Shown piece after piece: positions 56,522 to 64,000 of a stretch of DNA of 64,000 nucleotides. Every line of letters starts with the position of its first letter. The first letter of the stretch is position 1. Origin of the DNA: Streptomyces huasconensis (lineage in GTDB: Bacteria > Actinomycetota > Actinomycetes > Streptomycetales > Streptomycetaceae); assembly GCA_004010275.1 (NCBI GenBank), contig RBWT01000007.1:1-64000 (forward strand). Direction: 5' to 3'. Below the pieces are notes generated by a model, which searched no databases, was not told the DNA's origin, and saw only the letters and a list, made by a program, of their open reading frames with translations. The position numbers and the translations under genes were made by a program.

Positions 56522-57427
56522 TCATGGCCGGGGCCTGTGTGCGAACACCCACCGGTTGCCCTCCAACGCGTCGTTCGGTTCGGGGAGGGGGCCACGTCCG
56601 TGGAGGCGGGTGAAGTCGAAGGGCGTGTGCATGGCGGTGGACCAGCCCTTGGCCGTCAGGTCTCCCGCGGAGTCGGGGCGTGGCCCCTTGGCGAAGAGGT
56701 GGAGCAGGTCGATGCCGATCCGTTCTCGCGTCGCCGTGTAGATCGCGCTGTCGCGGTACGCCAGCAGGTCCTTCTCCAGCTTGGCCTCGAAGGCCAGAGC
56801 GCTGCCGACGGTGGTCAGCCTGTCCACCGTGTTGATGAGATACGTCTCGACGGGACCCGGCAGATAGAAGAGCAGCCCCTCGGCCAGCCACACGCTCGGC
56901 ACGGCCGGGTCGAAGCCGGAGGTGGTCAACGTACTGACCCAGTCCGCGCGCAGGTCGACCGGTACGGGGACACGTGTCACCTTCGGGGCGGCTGACACGT
57001 CCGTGAGCACCTGCTGTTTGAAGGCCAACACACCCGCCCTGTCGATCTCGAAGACGACGCAGTCGGACGGCAGGTCCAGCCGGAAGGCGCGGGTGTCCAA
57101 CCCCGCTCCCAGCAGGACGACTTGGCGGGCGCCGGTACCGACCGACCGGAGGAGGAAGTCGTCGAGGGTCCTCGTCCGCAGACCGAAGTAGCGGGCGAAC
57201 CGGCCCCACAGCGGGTCGGCGTCCCCGTCCGGAACCTGCTCGATGCGCACCGGCCAGTGCTCGCAGGCGGGGGCCGCGCGCACGAAGTGTTCCGCGTGGA
57301 CGTCCTGCGCCAGGCTGTCGTGGCGGTGGGTCTCGATCGCCCGTGCCGCGGCGACCAGGAGGGCGGTCAGGCCCACACCTCCGTTCACACCGTCCACGTC
57401 TGTGTCCTGCGACGCCGTGCCGCTCAT
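56522..57427 (-). CDS. SAM-dependent methyltransferase of the leucine-carboxyl-methyltransferase type
   Basis: 301 residues, ATG 57427. Motif VVLLGAGLDTRAFRLDLP (GxGxDTRxxR) and LWGRFARYFGLRTRTLDDFL identify the family of mycobacterial-type O-methyltransferases (TIGR00027 group). SAM-binding D in FEIDRAGV; PSVWLAEGLLFYLP is the post-I motif. It methylates a carboxylate or polyketide hydroxyl. It is adjacent, on the same strand, to alcohol dehydrogenase and furan-synthase genes, so it may methylate their product. Intact. Confidence 0.88.
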   Translation of the reverse strand: MSGTASQDTDVDGVNGGVGLTALLVAAARAIETHRHDSLAQDVHAEHFVRAAPACEHWPVRIEQVPDGDADPLWGRFARYFGLRTRTLDDFLLRSVGTGARQVVLLGAGLDTRAFRLDLPSDCVVFEIDRAGVLAFKQQVLTDVSAAPKVTRVPVPVDLRADWVSTLTTSGFDPAVPSVWLAEGLLFYLPGPVETYLINTVDRLTTVGSALAFEAKLEKDLLAYRDSAIYTATRERIGIDLLHLFAKGPRPDSAGDLTAKGWSTAMHTPFDFTRLHGRGPLPEPNDALEGNRWVFAHRPRP

Positions 57428-57521
57428 CCTTCCTCCGTCGGCCGGGTGGTGGGGGACGCGAGATGTGCACTCGGGTGTGCACTCGTCGGATGGGGTGCGC
57501 CCACTATGCCGTGTGCCTCGC

Positions 57522-58628
57522 TCATCGGTTCACCCTCTCCGGGAGCAGGACGGGTTTGACCACCCGGCCCGCGTCGCAGTCGCGTTCGGCCTCGTTGATG
57601 CCGGCCAGCGGGTAGGTCTGGAGCAGCTGGTCGAAGGGGAAAAGGCCGGCCTGCCATAGTCGGATCAGCCGGGGTATCAGCACTGCGGGTACGGCGTCCC
57701 CCTCGCAGATGTGACGGACGCTGCGGCCCCGGTCGAGTGTGCCCGGTTCGAGGGACAGGGGGGTGTGCAGGCGTGCCACCAAGCCGAGGATGCCCGTGGG
57801 GCGCAGGGCTTGGAGCGCCGCGTTGATGAGGGGCGGCGCGGCCGTGGTGTCCAGGGCGTACTGGGCGCCGCCGTCGGTCAGGCGCCGGATACGTCCGGGC
57901 AGGTCGGGTGAGCCGGCGTGGAGCGGGGTCGCGCCGAACCGTTCGGCCAGGGTGAGCCTCTCGGGATGCCGGTCGACGGCGACGGCCGGTACGCCTGCGG
58001 CGGTGGCCGCCATCACCGCGGCCAGGCCCACGGCTCCGGCACCGAACACCGTCAGGTGGTCCCCGGGGCCCGCGCCGAAGGAGTTCAGCACGGCTCCGGC
58101 ACCGGTGAGGAAGCCGCAGCCGAGGGGCCCGAGCAGTTCGAGCGGCAGTGCGGGGTCCACCCGTACGGCATTGCGCTCCGGGACGAGCGCGTATGCGGCG
58201 AACGAGGACTGGCCGAACCAGCGGGGCGCCAGTGCTTTGCCGGTCGCGTCGGTGAGCCGCGGCGGCTTCTCGTCGCGTTCTCCGAAGAGGTTGAGGGAGG
58301 CGAAGGAGTCGCAGTAGGCGGGAACCCCGCTGCGGCAGTTCCGGCAGTGCCCACAGGAGTCGAAGCTCAGCACGACGTGGTCACCTACATCGACCGCGGT
58401 GTCAGGGCCGCCGCCGGTCCTCACCACGATTCCGGCGCCCTCGTGGCCGAGGACGGCCGGCAGGGGGCTGCGGCCGGCGGTTCGCCGGACCGCGAGATCG
58501 GTCCGGCACATCCCGGTGCCCGCGATCTCCACCAGGATCTCGCCGACGGCGGGCTCGGTCTGCAGGCACACCTCCTCGATCGTGAACGGGCCCTCGTACG
58601 AGCGCAGTACGGCCGCCTGGAACCTCAG
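57522..58628 (-). CDS. Zinc-dependent alcohol dehydrogenase (MDR family), likely CTG start
   Basis: About 368 residues. Zinc site: GTGMCRTDLAVR (Cys), GHEGAGIV (His-Glu), structural Cys4 in SCGHCRNCRSGVPAYC; cofactor motif VFGAGAVGL. The AAPPLINAALQ region and the layout are those of aryl/benzyl-alcohol-type dehydrogenases. The natural N-terminus LRFQAAVLRSYEGP starts at CTG 58628, overlapping the TGA of the preceding gene as CTGA. No ATG or GTG fits, so this may be a CTG start or an A/G miscalled as C. The substrate is an aromatic or furan alcohol by context. Confidence 0.85.
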   Translation of the reverse strand: MRFQAAVLRSYEGPFTIEEVCLQTEPAVGEILVEIAGTGMCRTDLAVRRTAGRSPLPAVLGHEGAGIVVRTGGGPDTAVDVGDHVVLSFDSCGHCRNCRSGVPAYCDSFASLNLFGERDEKPPRLTDATGKALAPRWFGQSSFAAYALVPERNAVRVDPALPLELLGPLGCGFLTGAGAVLNSFGAGPGDHLTVFGAGAVGLAAVMAATAAGVPAVAVDRHPERLTLAERFGATPLHAGSPDLPGRIRRLTDGGAQYALDTTAAPPLINAALQALRPTGILGLVARLHTPLSLEPGTLDRGRSVRHICEGDAVPAVLIPRLIRLWQAGLFPFDQLLQTYPLAGINEAERDCDAGRVVKPVLLPERVNR

Positions 58629-59130
58629 GTCACGCCCTTCGCAGGTGGTGGACGGCGAGCGGCCGCAGGTCGCCGCCGTACGTCCCCCACGGTCCGCCCG
58701 CCACGCCGACGCCGCTGCCTTTGACGCCTGCGGTGCAGGGCTGGGCGACGGACAGTTCGGCGCGGTGGTTGATCCAGGCCGTGCCGCATTCGCGCCGGTC
58801 GGCCATCGCCTCGGCCCGGGCGGGGTTGGTGCCCCAGCCCCGCATGGAGCCACCCAGTCCGAAGCCGGTGGCGTCGACGGCTTCGTCGAGGCCGTCCAGT
58901 CGGTGGCTGCCGGTCGCAGCGCGGCCGCCGGCCGCCCACGCCCGCTGCTGAACCCGGGCCCGCTGGGGTGACGTTGTTGACCGGCCCTCCAGCAGGGTGT
59001 CCGGGTCGAGGCCGGGCCCGACCGGCTGCTCGTCGAGGGCCTCCGCGAGGACCTCTCCGGTGGCCGGGTCGACAGCGGGGAGACGTCCGGCCCGGCGTCC
59101 GGGCACGCGATGGGGCTCGCGAGTCGGCAT
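58625..59130 (-). pseudogene. Truncated aldehyde dehydrogenase with internal deletions
   Basis: N-terminal VDPATGEVLAEALDEQ, then GPGLDPDTLLEG with TTSPQRARVQQRA, then DEAVDATGFGLGGSMRG, GWGTNPARAEAMADRRECGT, AWINHRAELSVAQPC, GGPWGTYGGDLRPLAVHHLR. These are pieces of an ALDH in the right order, but the NAD site, the catalytic Cys block and the Glu block are missing. About 170 of the usual 480 residues remain. It overlaps the start of the alcohol dehydrogenase, so an intact version was part of the same operon. Confidence 0.65.
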
Positions 59131-59138
59131 GCCGGTGG

Positions 59139-59894
59139 TCAACGCACGGCGGTGACGCCGGCCGCGTGCTTTTGGGCGTGCCGGTCCATCTCCGCCCGGA
59201 AGCCGGCCACCAAATGCGGCTGAATCCTGCCGGTGTTCCGGTCGCCGCCCTCACAGACCGCTCCACGCACCCCGACGATGTCCGTGCCGATCCGGGTCAA
59301 CGGCCCGATATCGGCCTGCTTGATGCTCCCCGCGAGGGCGGCGAGCAAGCCGGCGGCGTGAGCCAGCCGGACGAACTCGGCGCACACATCCGGCGATACG
59401 TGGTCGAAGAGCCGCGTCCCGTCCTTGATCGCGGTGTCGAGCATGGCTACGTCGGCACCGGCGCGGGCAGCGATGTCGGGGAGAGCGAGCGGGTTGACAC
59501 AGCCGATCCGGTGGGCGTCGGCGTAGCCGGAGGCCACGACGAGCGCCTCCGGGCAGTGATCCTTCACCGCCCGAACGACCGCGCGCATGACGTCGACACC
59601 CTGATCGGGCGTCGTGCATCCGTAGAGACCGACCTTGATGTACGTGGCGCCGGAGACGACCGCGCCGAGCGCGGCCTGCGCAACGGTCCCCGGCTTATAC
59701 GGAACGTCGCCCACGGTGGCGGACACCGGCTTGTCCGCCGGTATCGCGTCGCGGATCTCCCGGATGACCCAGGGGAAGTTCGCCCCCAGAGAGCCCTCGT
59801 CAGGCTTCTTGACGTCGACGATGTCGAGATGTTGCGCCGCTTTCGCACAGTCGAGAGCCTCCTCGACACCGTCCGGGGAGATGAGAAGCAACAC
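59139..59894 (-). CDS. mfnB: (5-formylfuran-3-yl)methyl phosphate synthase (MfnB family)
   Basis: 251 residues from GTG 59894, AAAGGAG seven bases upstream. [83 protein letters not shown] and [17 protein letters not shown] are the full set of MfnB (DUF556) blocks, with the Schiff-base lysine in [10 protein letters not shown]. The enzyme joins two glyceraldehyde-3-phosphate units into a furan phosphate. In methanogens it makes methanofuran; in streptomycetes its product is tied to furan natural products. Next to a zinc alcohol dehydrogenase, a (broken) aldehyde dehydrogenase and an O-methyltransferase it may start a furan pathway. Confidence 0.9.
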   Translation of the reverse strand: MLLLISPDGVEEALDCAKAAQHLDIVDVKKPDEGSLGANFPWVIREIRDAIPADKPVSATVGDVPYKPGTVAQAALGAVVSGATYIKVGLYGCTTPDQGVDVMRAVVRAVKDHCPEALVVASGYADAHRIGCVNPLALPDIAARAGADVAMLDTAIKDGTRLFDHVSPDVCAEFVRLAHAAGLLAALAGSIKQADIGPLTRIGTDIVGVRGAVCEGGDRNTGRIQPHLVAGFRAEMDRHAQKHAAGVTAVR

Positions 59895-60173
59895 CCAGAA
59901 CTCCTTTCGCCGTCGGCCCACTTACCGGCCGAGGGACCGGGGGACGCGGATCGTCACCGGGTCATGTGCAGTGTGCTCATCATTTCCGTCACTCATGGGA
60001 ACCGGGAGGGCGCACAGAGTGGCCATTGGGCGCTTGCACTCGCGTAGGGTGCGCCGTGCATAGCGGAGCAAACAGGACCCTTTGACGATGTTTCGTCGGG
60101 CTGGCGAACCCCTCGCGGCGTGTTCCAGCGTGGGCGGGTGCTCTGTCCCCCACCTACATGGGCCCGGTGAACC

Positions 60174-61340
60174 CTATGGACGGGGGCCGCGCCAGTCCAG
60201 GCACAGCACGGTGGCGTCGTCTGCGACATCGCCGTCGCAGGCGTCGGAGACTGCGGCCACCATGGCCCGTACAGCCTCACGAGGGTGCTCGAGGGCGGTG
60301 TCACGGACGAGGCCGGGCAGATCGACGAATCCTGCCTGACGGTCCTGCATGCCGTCGGTGTAGAGCACGAGACGGTCACCGGGGCGCAGGTCGATGTCCT
60401 GCACCTGGTAAGGGCCCTGTCCGGGAACTCCGAAGGGGAGGTTGATGTGCGGCTTGATCTCCTCGACCGTGCCGTCGCGCAGTCGCAGGGGCCATGGGTG
60501 ACCGGCGTTGACGAGCTGGGCGCCGCTCCCGTCCAGGGCGATGCGCAGGAGCTGGCCGGTGGCGAAGGTCCGGCGACTGTGGTCGAGGAGGGCCTGGTGT
60601 GCCTGGCGGGCCTGTTCGGCGAGGCCGACGCCGGCGCGGCGGGCGCCGCGGGAGGCGTTGACCAGGAGGGTGGCGATGAGGGAGGCGGCGACGTCGTGGC
60701 CCATCGCATCGGTGATGGACAGATGCAGGGTGTCCTCGTCCAGGCTGTAGTCGTAGGTGTCGCCCGCAATGTCGGAGGCCGGCACCAGGGCTCCGGCGAG
60801 AGCGAACTCGTCGGCCTCGCACGACGGCGCGGAGGGCAGGAGCTGGCGCTGGATTTCCGCGGCCAGAGTAACGGTGGCGGTGCGGTTGCCCCAGTGGTAG
60901 AGATCGGTGAAGCGACGGTCGGTGACGATGATGTACGCGAGCGCGTGCGCGGCCTCTTCGACCTGCTCCAGCACGTCCTGTGTGACGTAGGTGAGGTAGA
61001 GCTCCAGGACACCGATGGCGTCGCCGCGGTTGGTGACCGGGGCGAGCACTCGCTGCCCTTGCGCATCCTGCGGTGCCAGCATCACCTTCTGGGTACGCAG
61101 GACCTCGTCATAGATACTGCCGTCCAGAGGGACCTGATCCGCGCCGCGTTCCTCTCGCGTCGTCTTCTCCTCGTTGACGCGCAGCAGGCGTCGGCCGACG
61201 ACGTCGACGAACAGGAATGAGACGTAACGCGCGCCGAACCGTGTGCGCAAATTGTGCGCCACGACATCCAGGGAACGTACCGGTGCGGCATCCTCCGCCG
61301 CTGCCAGTACCTCGGCCAGCCCCATTCGATCACGCTGCAC
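60174..61340 (-). CDS. GAF-domain SpoIIE/PP2C-type serine phosphatase
   Basis: 388 residues; GTG 61340 with GAGGAGG. N-terminal GAF-like sensor (about 20-165; [40 protein letters not shown]). C-terminal SpoIIE phosphatase (about 175-388) with metal-binding Asp residues in [35 protein letters not shown] and [10 protein letters not shown]. It dephosphorylates an anti-anti-sigma factor in the SigB/SigF-type switches of streptomycetes. No kinase partner is adjacent. Intact. Confidence 0.9.
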   Translation of the reverse strand: MQRDRMGLAEVLAAAEDAAPVRSLDVVAHNLRTRFGARYVSFLFVDVVGRRLLRVNEEKTTREERGADQVPLDGSIYDEVLRTQKVMLAPQDAQGQRVLAPVTNRGDAIGVLELYLTYVTQDVLEQVEEAAHALAYIIVTDRRFTDLYHWGNRTATVTLAAEIQRQLLPSAPSCEADEFALAGALVPASDIAGDTYDYSLDEDTLHLSITDAMGHDVAASLIATLLVNASRGARRAGVGLAEQARQAHQALLDHSRRTFATGQLLRIALDGSGAQLVNAGHPWPLRLRDGTVEEIKPHINLPFGVPGQGPYQVQDIDLRPGDRLVLYTDGMQDRQAGFVDLPGLVRDTALEHPREAVRAMVAAVSDACDGDVADDATVLCLDWRGPRP

Positions 61341-61942
61341 AACAGCCTCCTCACGTTGTACACCTCCTTCCCCCTGATGCCCTGGGCATCACAGCCGCGG
61401 AGCACGCTGCAGCTTCGATGTGGCTTCCGTGAGAGAAGAACAGCATGTTCGCGAGAAGCCTGACTCTCGGATTCAGGAAGCGGGCGCGTCGGCATGGGCG
61501 CGGCTGCGCAGAGCGAGGGGCGGCTGAAGGTGTCGGTCTGGGACACCGCCCCGGTTCTGTCAGTGGCCGGGGCAACCGAGTCATTGCGGGTGCCTTTCGG
61601 TGCTGAGCTGAACCACGGCGCTGTACTCCGCACCCCAGCGTGAGCCGCTCGCAGCGCGTTCGACTCAGGCGAGCAGCACCCGGGCGAGACCCCGTGATCA
61701 CTGACCACAGGTCGGACAGCGACCTCGGCGGCGTGCTGACGGCGTCCCTCCGCTACACACGCCGTGTACTTCCGCAGCCCTGGGATTCTGGTAGGCCTGA
61801 GGCGACCGCCCGCAGCACGGTGTGAAGTTGATGCCCTCCCCTTCAGTAATCCTGGCAACAAGACGCAGATACGGGGTAGTTGGAATTCCTGTGCCGGTCA
61901 GGCCGAGGGGGTCTGTCCGTTGGGGAAGAACGGGGTGCTCTG
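61341..61942. other. Intergenic, about 600 bp, no gene recognised
   Basis: Open frames overlap on both strands without ribosome sites or family features. Confidence 0.4.
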
Positions 61943-62185
61943 ATGAGTCTTGCTGTCTCGGCCACGACGACGGCGCGCGGGAACAGCATGGACGGGCCGG
62001 CTGACTGGGCCCTGGTGATCGGGATTCTCGTGCTCTATCTGGCGGTCGGTCTCGTGCTGGAGTATCGGGCGAAGCGGCGCCGGGGTGCGGACAAGCCGGT
62101 GAAGGCGGCGGCGAGAGGGGTGTTCGCGGAGCGGCAAGGTGGTGTCGGCGCGCCCCGGGGCGGTACTTCGTCAGCCGCATGGTGA
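61943..62185 (+). CDS. Small membrane protein, 80 aa
   Basis: ATG 61943. MSLAVSATTTARGNSMDGPA then WALVIGILVLYLAVGLVLEY (one membrane helix), RAKRRRGADKPVKAA and a polar tail. A basic stretch follows the helix, so the C-terminus is probably cytosolic. Coupled to the next small gene (its stop overlaps the next start). No family recognised. Confidence 0.6.
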   Translation: MSLAVSATTTARGNSMDGPADWALVIGILVLYLAVGLVLEYRAKRRRGADKPVKAAARGVFAERQGGVGAPRGGTSSAAW

Positions 62186-62340
62186 TGCTGGTGGGCATGT
62201 TGGCGACGGGCCTGGCCGTCTACCTCACTCGAAGCGCGCCAACCCCCGTGCAGGCCCTGGTCGTGGGCGCGGTGGCGGCTGTCGGGATCTTCGCGTGGGC
62301 ATACTTCGACTTCCGCACGGAACCACGAGAGGGGTCGTGA
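62179..62340 (+). CDS. Small two-helix membrane protein, 53 aa
   Basis: ATG 62179, overlapping the previous gene's stop. MVMLVGMLATGLAVYLTRSA, PTPVQALVVGAVAAVGIFAW then AYFDFRTEPREGS. Two short helices, acidic C-terminus. Too short for most gene callers. It is probably made together with the previous 80-residue protein as a membrane pair. Confidence 0.55.
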   Translation: MVMLVGMLATGLAVYLTRSAPTPVQALVVGAVAAVGIFAWAYFDFRTEPREGS

Positions 62341-62395
62341 CTCGCAATTTCGCTCTGCCCCCGCGCCGGTACTCTGCGCCGCGGAATCGGCGGCG

Positions 62396-62992
62396 CTACA
62401 CGTTGAGCGGTGCCGTCCGGACGGGGCGCCATGTCGCAGCCTCGGCGGGTCGCGAGCTTCGCGGGCGGCCCGCTCCAGTGCGTACGGTGCGGCCCGCAGC
62501 GGCGGCTGGGCTGAGGCGCTGCTGCCGCGCGCTGACGAGTGCGGCGACATCCAAGGGCGCCCGGGCCCGTATCCATATCGAGGGTGGGCAGGTGATGCTG
62601 CGCATGCCGGACACCTCCGCCTCCGTCCCCACCGACAGCCGGGCCGCCGGGGCACGGCGGTGTCGGCCGGACTCGGCCAACGACGCTACGGGCCGATCTC
62701 CAACTGGGGCGCCGACGGGGCAGGTAGGGGTGGCCGACGGTCCGGCGTACGCGCACACGGGGCAGCGCACCCAGCCCGCCTCCCGGACGGCTGCCTCGAC
62801 CTCTGAGCGCTCCGGGCCGAACCCGGGCAGGGCCAGCGGGGGCGACAGGCGCAGTACCGCCACGGCACGCAGGTGGGCGGCTGCAGTCACGTCGTGGTCC
62901 TGAACGAACCACCTGCCCTCTACGACGTTCCGTCGCACCCGCAGAGTCAGCACCAGCCTCTCGCCTCTGTCCCGCTCCGAGGCGCGCTCCAC
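62396..62992 (-). CDS. Hypothetical protein, 198 aa or longer
   Basis: Minus strand, clear start not found. The N-terminus RGERLVLTLRVRRNVVEGRW then FVQDHDVTAAAHLRAVAVLR has good coding bias, followed by AGWVRCPVCAYAGPSATPTC with a CxxC pair. The upstream frame GIDFQPVERASERD extends to about 63045 and may join ATG 63044 by a homopolymer shift. Possible zinc ribbon. The C-terminal part is low-complexity. Confidence 0.4.
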   Translation of the reverse strand: MERASERDRGERLVLTLRVRRNVVEGRWFVQDHDVTAAAHLRAVAVLRLSPPLALPGFGPERSEVEAAVREAGWVRCPVCAYAGPSATPTCPVGAPVGDRPVASLAESGRHRRAPAARLSVGTEAEVSGMRSITCPPSIWIRARAPLDVAALVSARQQRLSPAAAAGRTVRTGAGRPRSSRPAEAATWRPVRTAPLNV

Positions 62993-63070
62993 CGGCTGGA
63001 AGTCGATGCCGCTCAGGGTGGCCCCCTCCCCCGGCTCTTCGTCATGCCCAGGCGAGGCATGTACGTACGG

Positions 63071-63643
63071 TTACCTCATGAGGCGGTACCTCAGGAGGCG
63101 CGACTTCGCGTCCGAGGGGGATACGCCGAGCCCCTGCCCAAGCACCTCGTCCGAGAGACCGTCGTTCTCCGCATACAGCGCGGCCACAGGGGCCACCTGC
63201 TTGGCCAGGGTCTCCAGGATGGCGACGACCGTGAGGGCAGCGAGCGGCGTCTCATCGGTGAGGCGCGTCAGTTGGTCGTCCAGCTGTTCCAGGAGCGCGG
63301 CCATCTCGGTGGGCAGCGGGACCGTACTGGCGTCGACATCGGCGATGTGCTGGTGCCAGGCCTCGCGCGGTCCGGTCGAGGGAAACACCTCGGTGAACCT
63401 GTCGATGGCGTCCCAATCGATGTCGTACTCATCCACTCCGCGCCACCCGCAGGAGCAGGCGCCTCGTCCTCGTGCGGCCTGCGGGCGGTTCAGGATGCCG
63501 CTGTAGGCCCACCACTCGCGTGTCTCATGGAAGTTGGCGCTGCTGCCGGGATCGAGGTAGGCGGGCTCGGGTTCGGTGCCGTCGTTGAGGACAGCGCCGA
63601 CGTACCCCTCGTGCGCGGCCCCGTATTGATCAGTCGTCCACAT
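63071..63643 (-). CDS. Hypothetical protein, 190 aa
   Basis: ATG 63643 with GGAGGGG. MWTTDQYGAAHEGYVGAVLN, GACSCGWRGVDEYDIDWDAI, VPLPTEMAALLEQLDDQLTR, and LSDEVLGQGLGVSPSDAKSR at the end, which has the helix-turn-helix look of small DNA-binding proteins. The CSCGW pair could bind zinc. No family recognised. Intact. Confidence 0.65.
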   Translation of the reverse strand: MWTTDQYGAAHEGYVGAVLNDGTEPEPAYLDPGSSANFHETREWWAYSGILNRPQAARGRGACSCGWRGVDEYDIDWDAIDRFTEVFPSTGPREAWHQHIADVDASTVPLPTEMAALLEQLDDQLTRLTDETPLAALTVVAILETLAKQVAPVAALYAENDGLSDEVLGQGLGVSPSDAKSRLLRYRLMR

Positions 63644-63893
63644 GGCCCCTCCGGTGCTGGTCCGAGGGTTCCACCATGTCGAATTGTTCGGCGACCTGCG
63701 GCCCAAATGACGGAGTTCCCTCTGCGGCTTCGGGCGGATAGACCTTCGTCAGGCGCGGCCGCCAGAGCATCCCGGCGCCCGTGGTGCGGACGGCGAACGC
63801 CAGGTCGCCGTTACGCAGGCGTTCGTCGGACACCGGGTGCGCTCGCCGGGCCCCCTTGGCGGCGGCCGACGTAGCGCCAGCCGCCGCCATCAA
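63630..63893 (-). CDS. Hypothetical protein fragment, 87 aa
   Basis: HPVSDERLRNGDLAFAVRTT, GAGMLWRPRLTKVYPPEAAE and GPQVAEQFDMVEPSDQHRRG. It overlaps the start of the downstream gene by 14 bases. Its N-terminus is created by the junction with the IS481 fragment, so the real start was probably lost. Confidence 0.4.
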   Translation of the reverse strand: MMAAAGATSAAAKGARRAHPVSDERLRNGDLAFAVRTTGAGMLWRPRLTKVYPPEAAEGTPSFGPQVAEQFDMVEPSDQHRRGHVDD

Positions 63894-64000
63894 GAATGTT
63901 CCCGAACTTCCTCACGTCCACGTGCGACGGCGATCCCGGGTGGTCGTGCTCATACCGCCGGACGGGTTCACCAGCCGCGCGGCGGCGAGCTGGACCGGCC
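63855..64000 (-). pseudogene. IS481-family transposase fragment, running off the window
   Basis: Minus strand: HVDVRKFGNILDGGGWRYVG then RRQG is the catalytic-Asp region of IS481 transposases (HVDVxKxGxIPDGGGWRxxGR). It is cut by the fusion with the neighbouring gene and by the window edge. Confidence 0.65.

Noticed and set aside
1..64000. tRNA, rRNA, CRISPR or riboswitch
   Set aside because: No cloverleaf, repeat-spacer pattern or conserved aptamer was recognised by eye. A covariance-model scan would be needed for certainty.

Overview
The window is high-GC DNA with the codon bias, GTG/TTG starts, ATGA gene overlaps and gene families of a Streptomyces. The pentalenene synthase/P450 pair, CGNR regulator, DUF5133 protein, MmpL and WS/DGAT genes and many secreted lectin-like proteins all fit. 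Accessory and secondary-metabolism genes and broken IS elements dominate, as in a chromosome arm or a large linear plasmid. I saw no tRNA, rRNA, CRISPR array or ribosomal operon.

A quality issue affects the whole annotation. More than twenty genes carry one or more single-base frameshifts. Several sit in homopolymers (8 G near 3165, 8 C near 8854) and some are compensated within about 100 bases in otherwise intact genes, such as the PKS near 24335/24445. This looks mostly like consensus indel error. I annotate such genes as CDS over their full restored span and keep 'pseudogene' for genes with missing parts, heavy degeneration or in-frame stops.

Layout. 0-2.6 kb: pentalenene synthase and pentalenene oxygenase. 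3.0-3.4 kb: two tiny minus-strand genes. 3.6-12.1 kb: a tightly overlapping plus-strand operon: ABC exporter, triple-NUDIX protein, isoaspartyl-methyltransferase-like enzyme, second methyltransferase, NUDIX-phosphotransferase fusion, GNAT-NUDIX fusion and a remnant D-Ala-D-Ala dipeptidase. 12-15.1 kb: a mosaic of gene fragments around a beta-propeller protein flanked by a 31-32 bp inverted repeat. 15.1-30.4 kb: a probable polyketide-lipid locus: MmpL transporter, WS/DGAT acyltransferase, NAD-dependent reductase, a fungal-type KS-AT-DH-MT-ER-KR-ACP polyketide synthase and an aldehyde-dehydrogenase-like protein. 30.4-35.8 kb: two secreted ricin-type lectins divergent from a large HTH-nSTAND-WD40 protein. 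36-46.5 kb: small metabolic, regulatory and secreted genes (NIPSNAP, LysE exporter with a CGNR regulator, a repeat-bearing secreted Cys peptide, HNH nuclease, serine hydrolase, methyltransferase, DUF5133) among IS5-type wreckage. 46.5-55.5 kb: cold-shock protein, degenerate secreted genes, an RCC1-repeat gene, a Tat-secreted protein, an ECF sigma factor with its coupled CU044_5270-type partner, and a Pycsar-effector-like membrane protein. 55.8-61.3 kb: EF-hand protein, O-methyltransferase, zinc alcohol dehydrogenase, truncated aldehyde dehydrogenase, an MfnB-type furan synthase and a GAF-SpoIIE phosphatase. 61.9-64 kb: small membrane proteins, hypotheticals and an IS481 fragment running off the edge.

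The best candidates for an undescribed system are the NUDIX-rich operon and the MmpL/acyltransferase/reductase/HR-PKS lipid locus.
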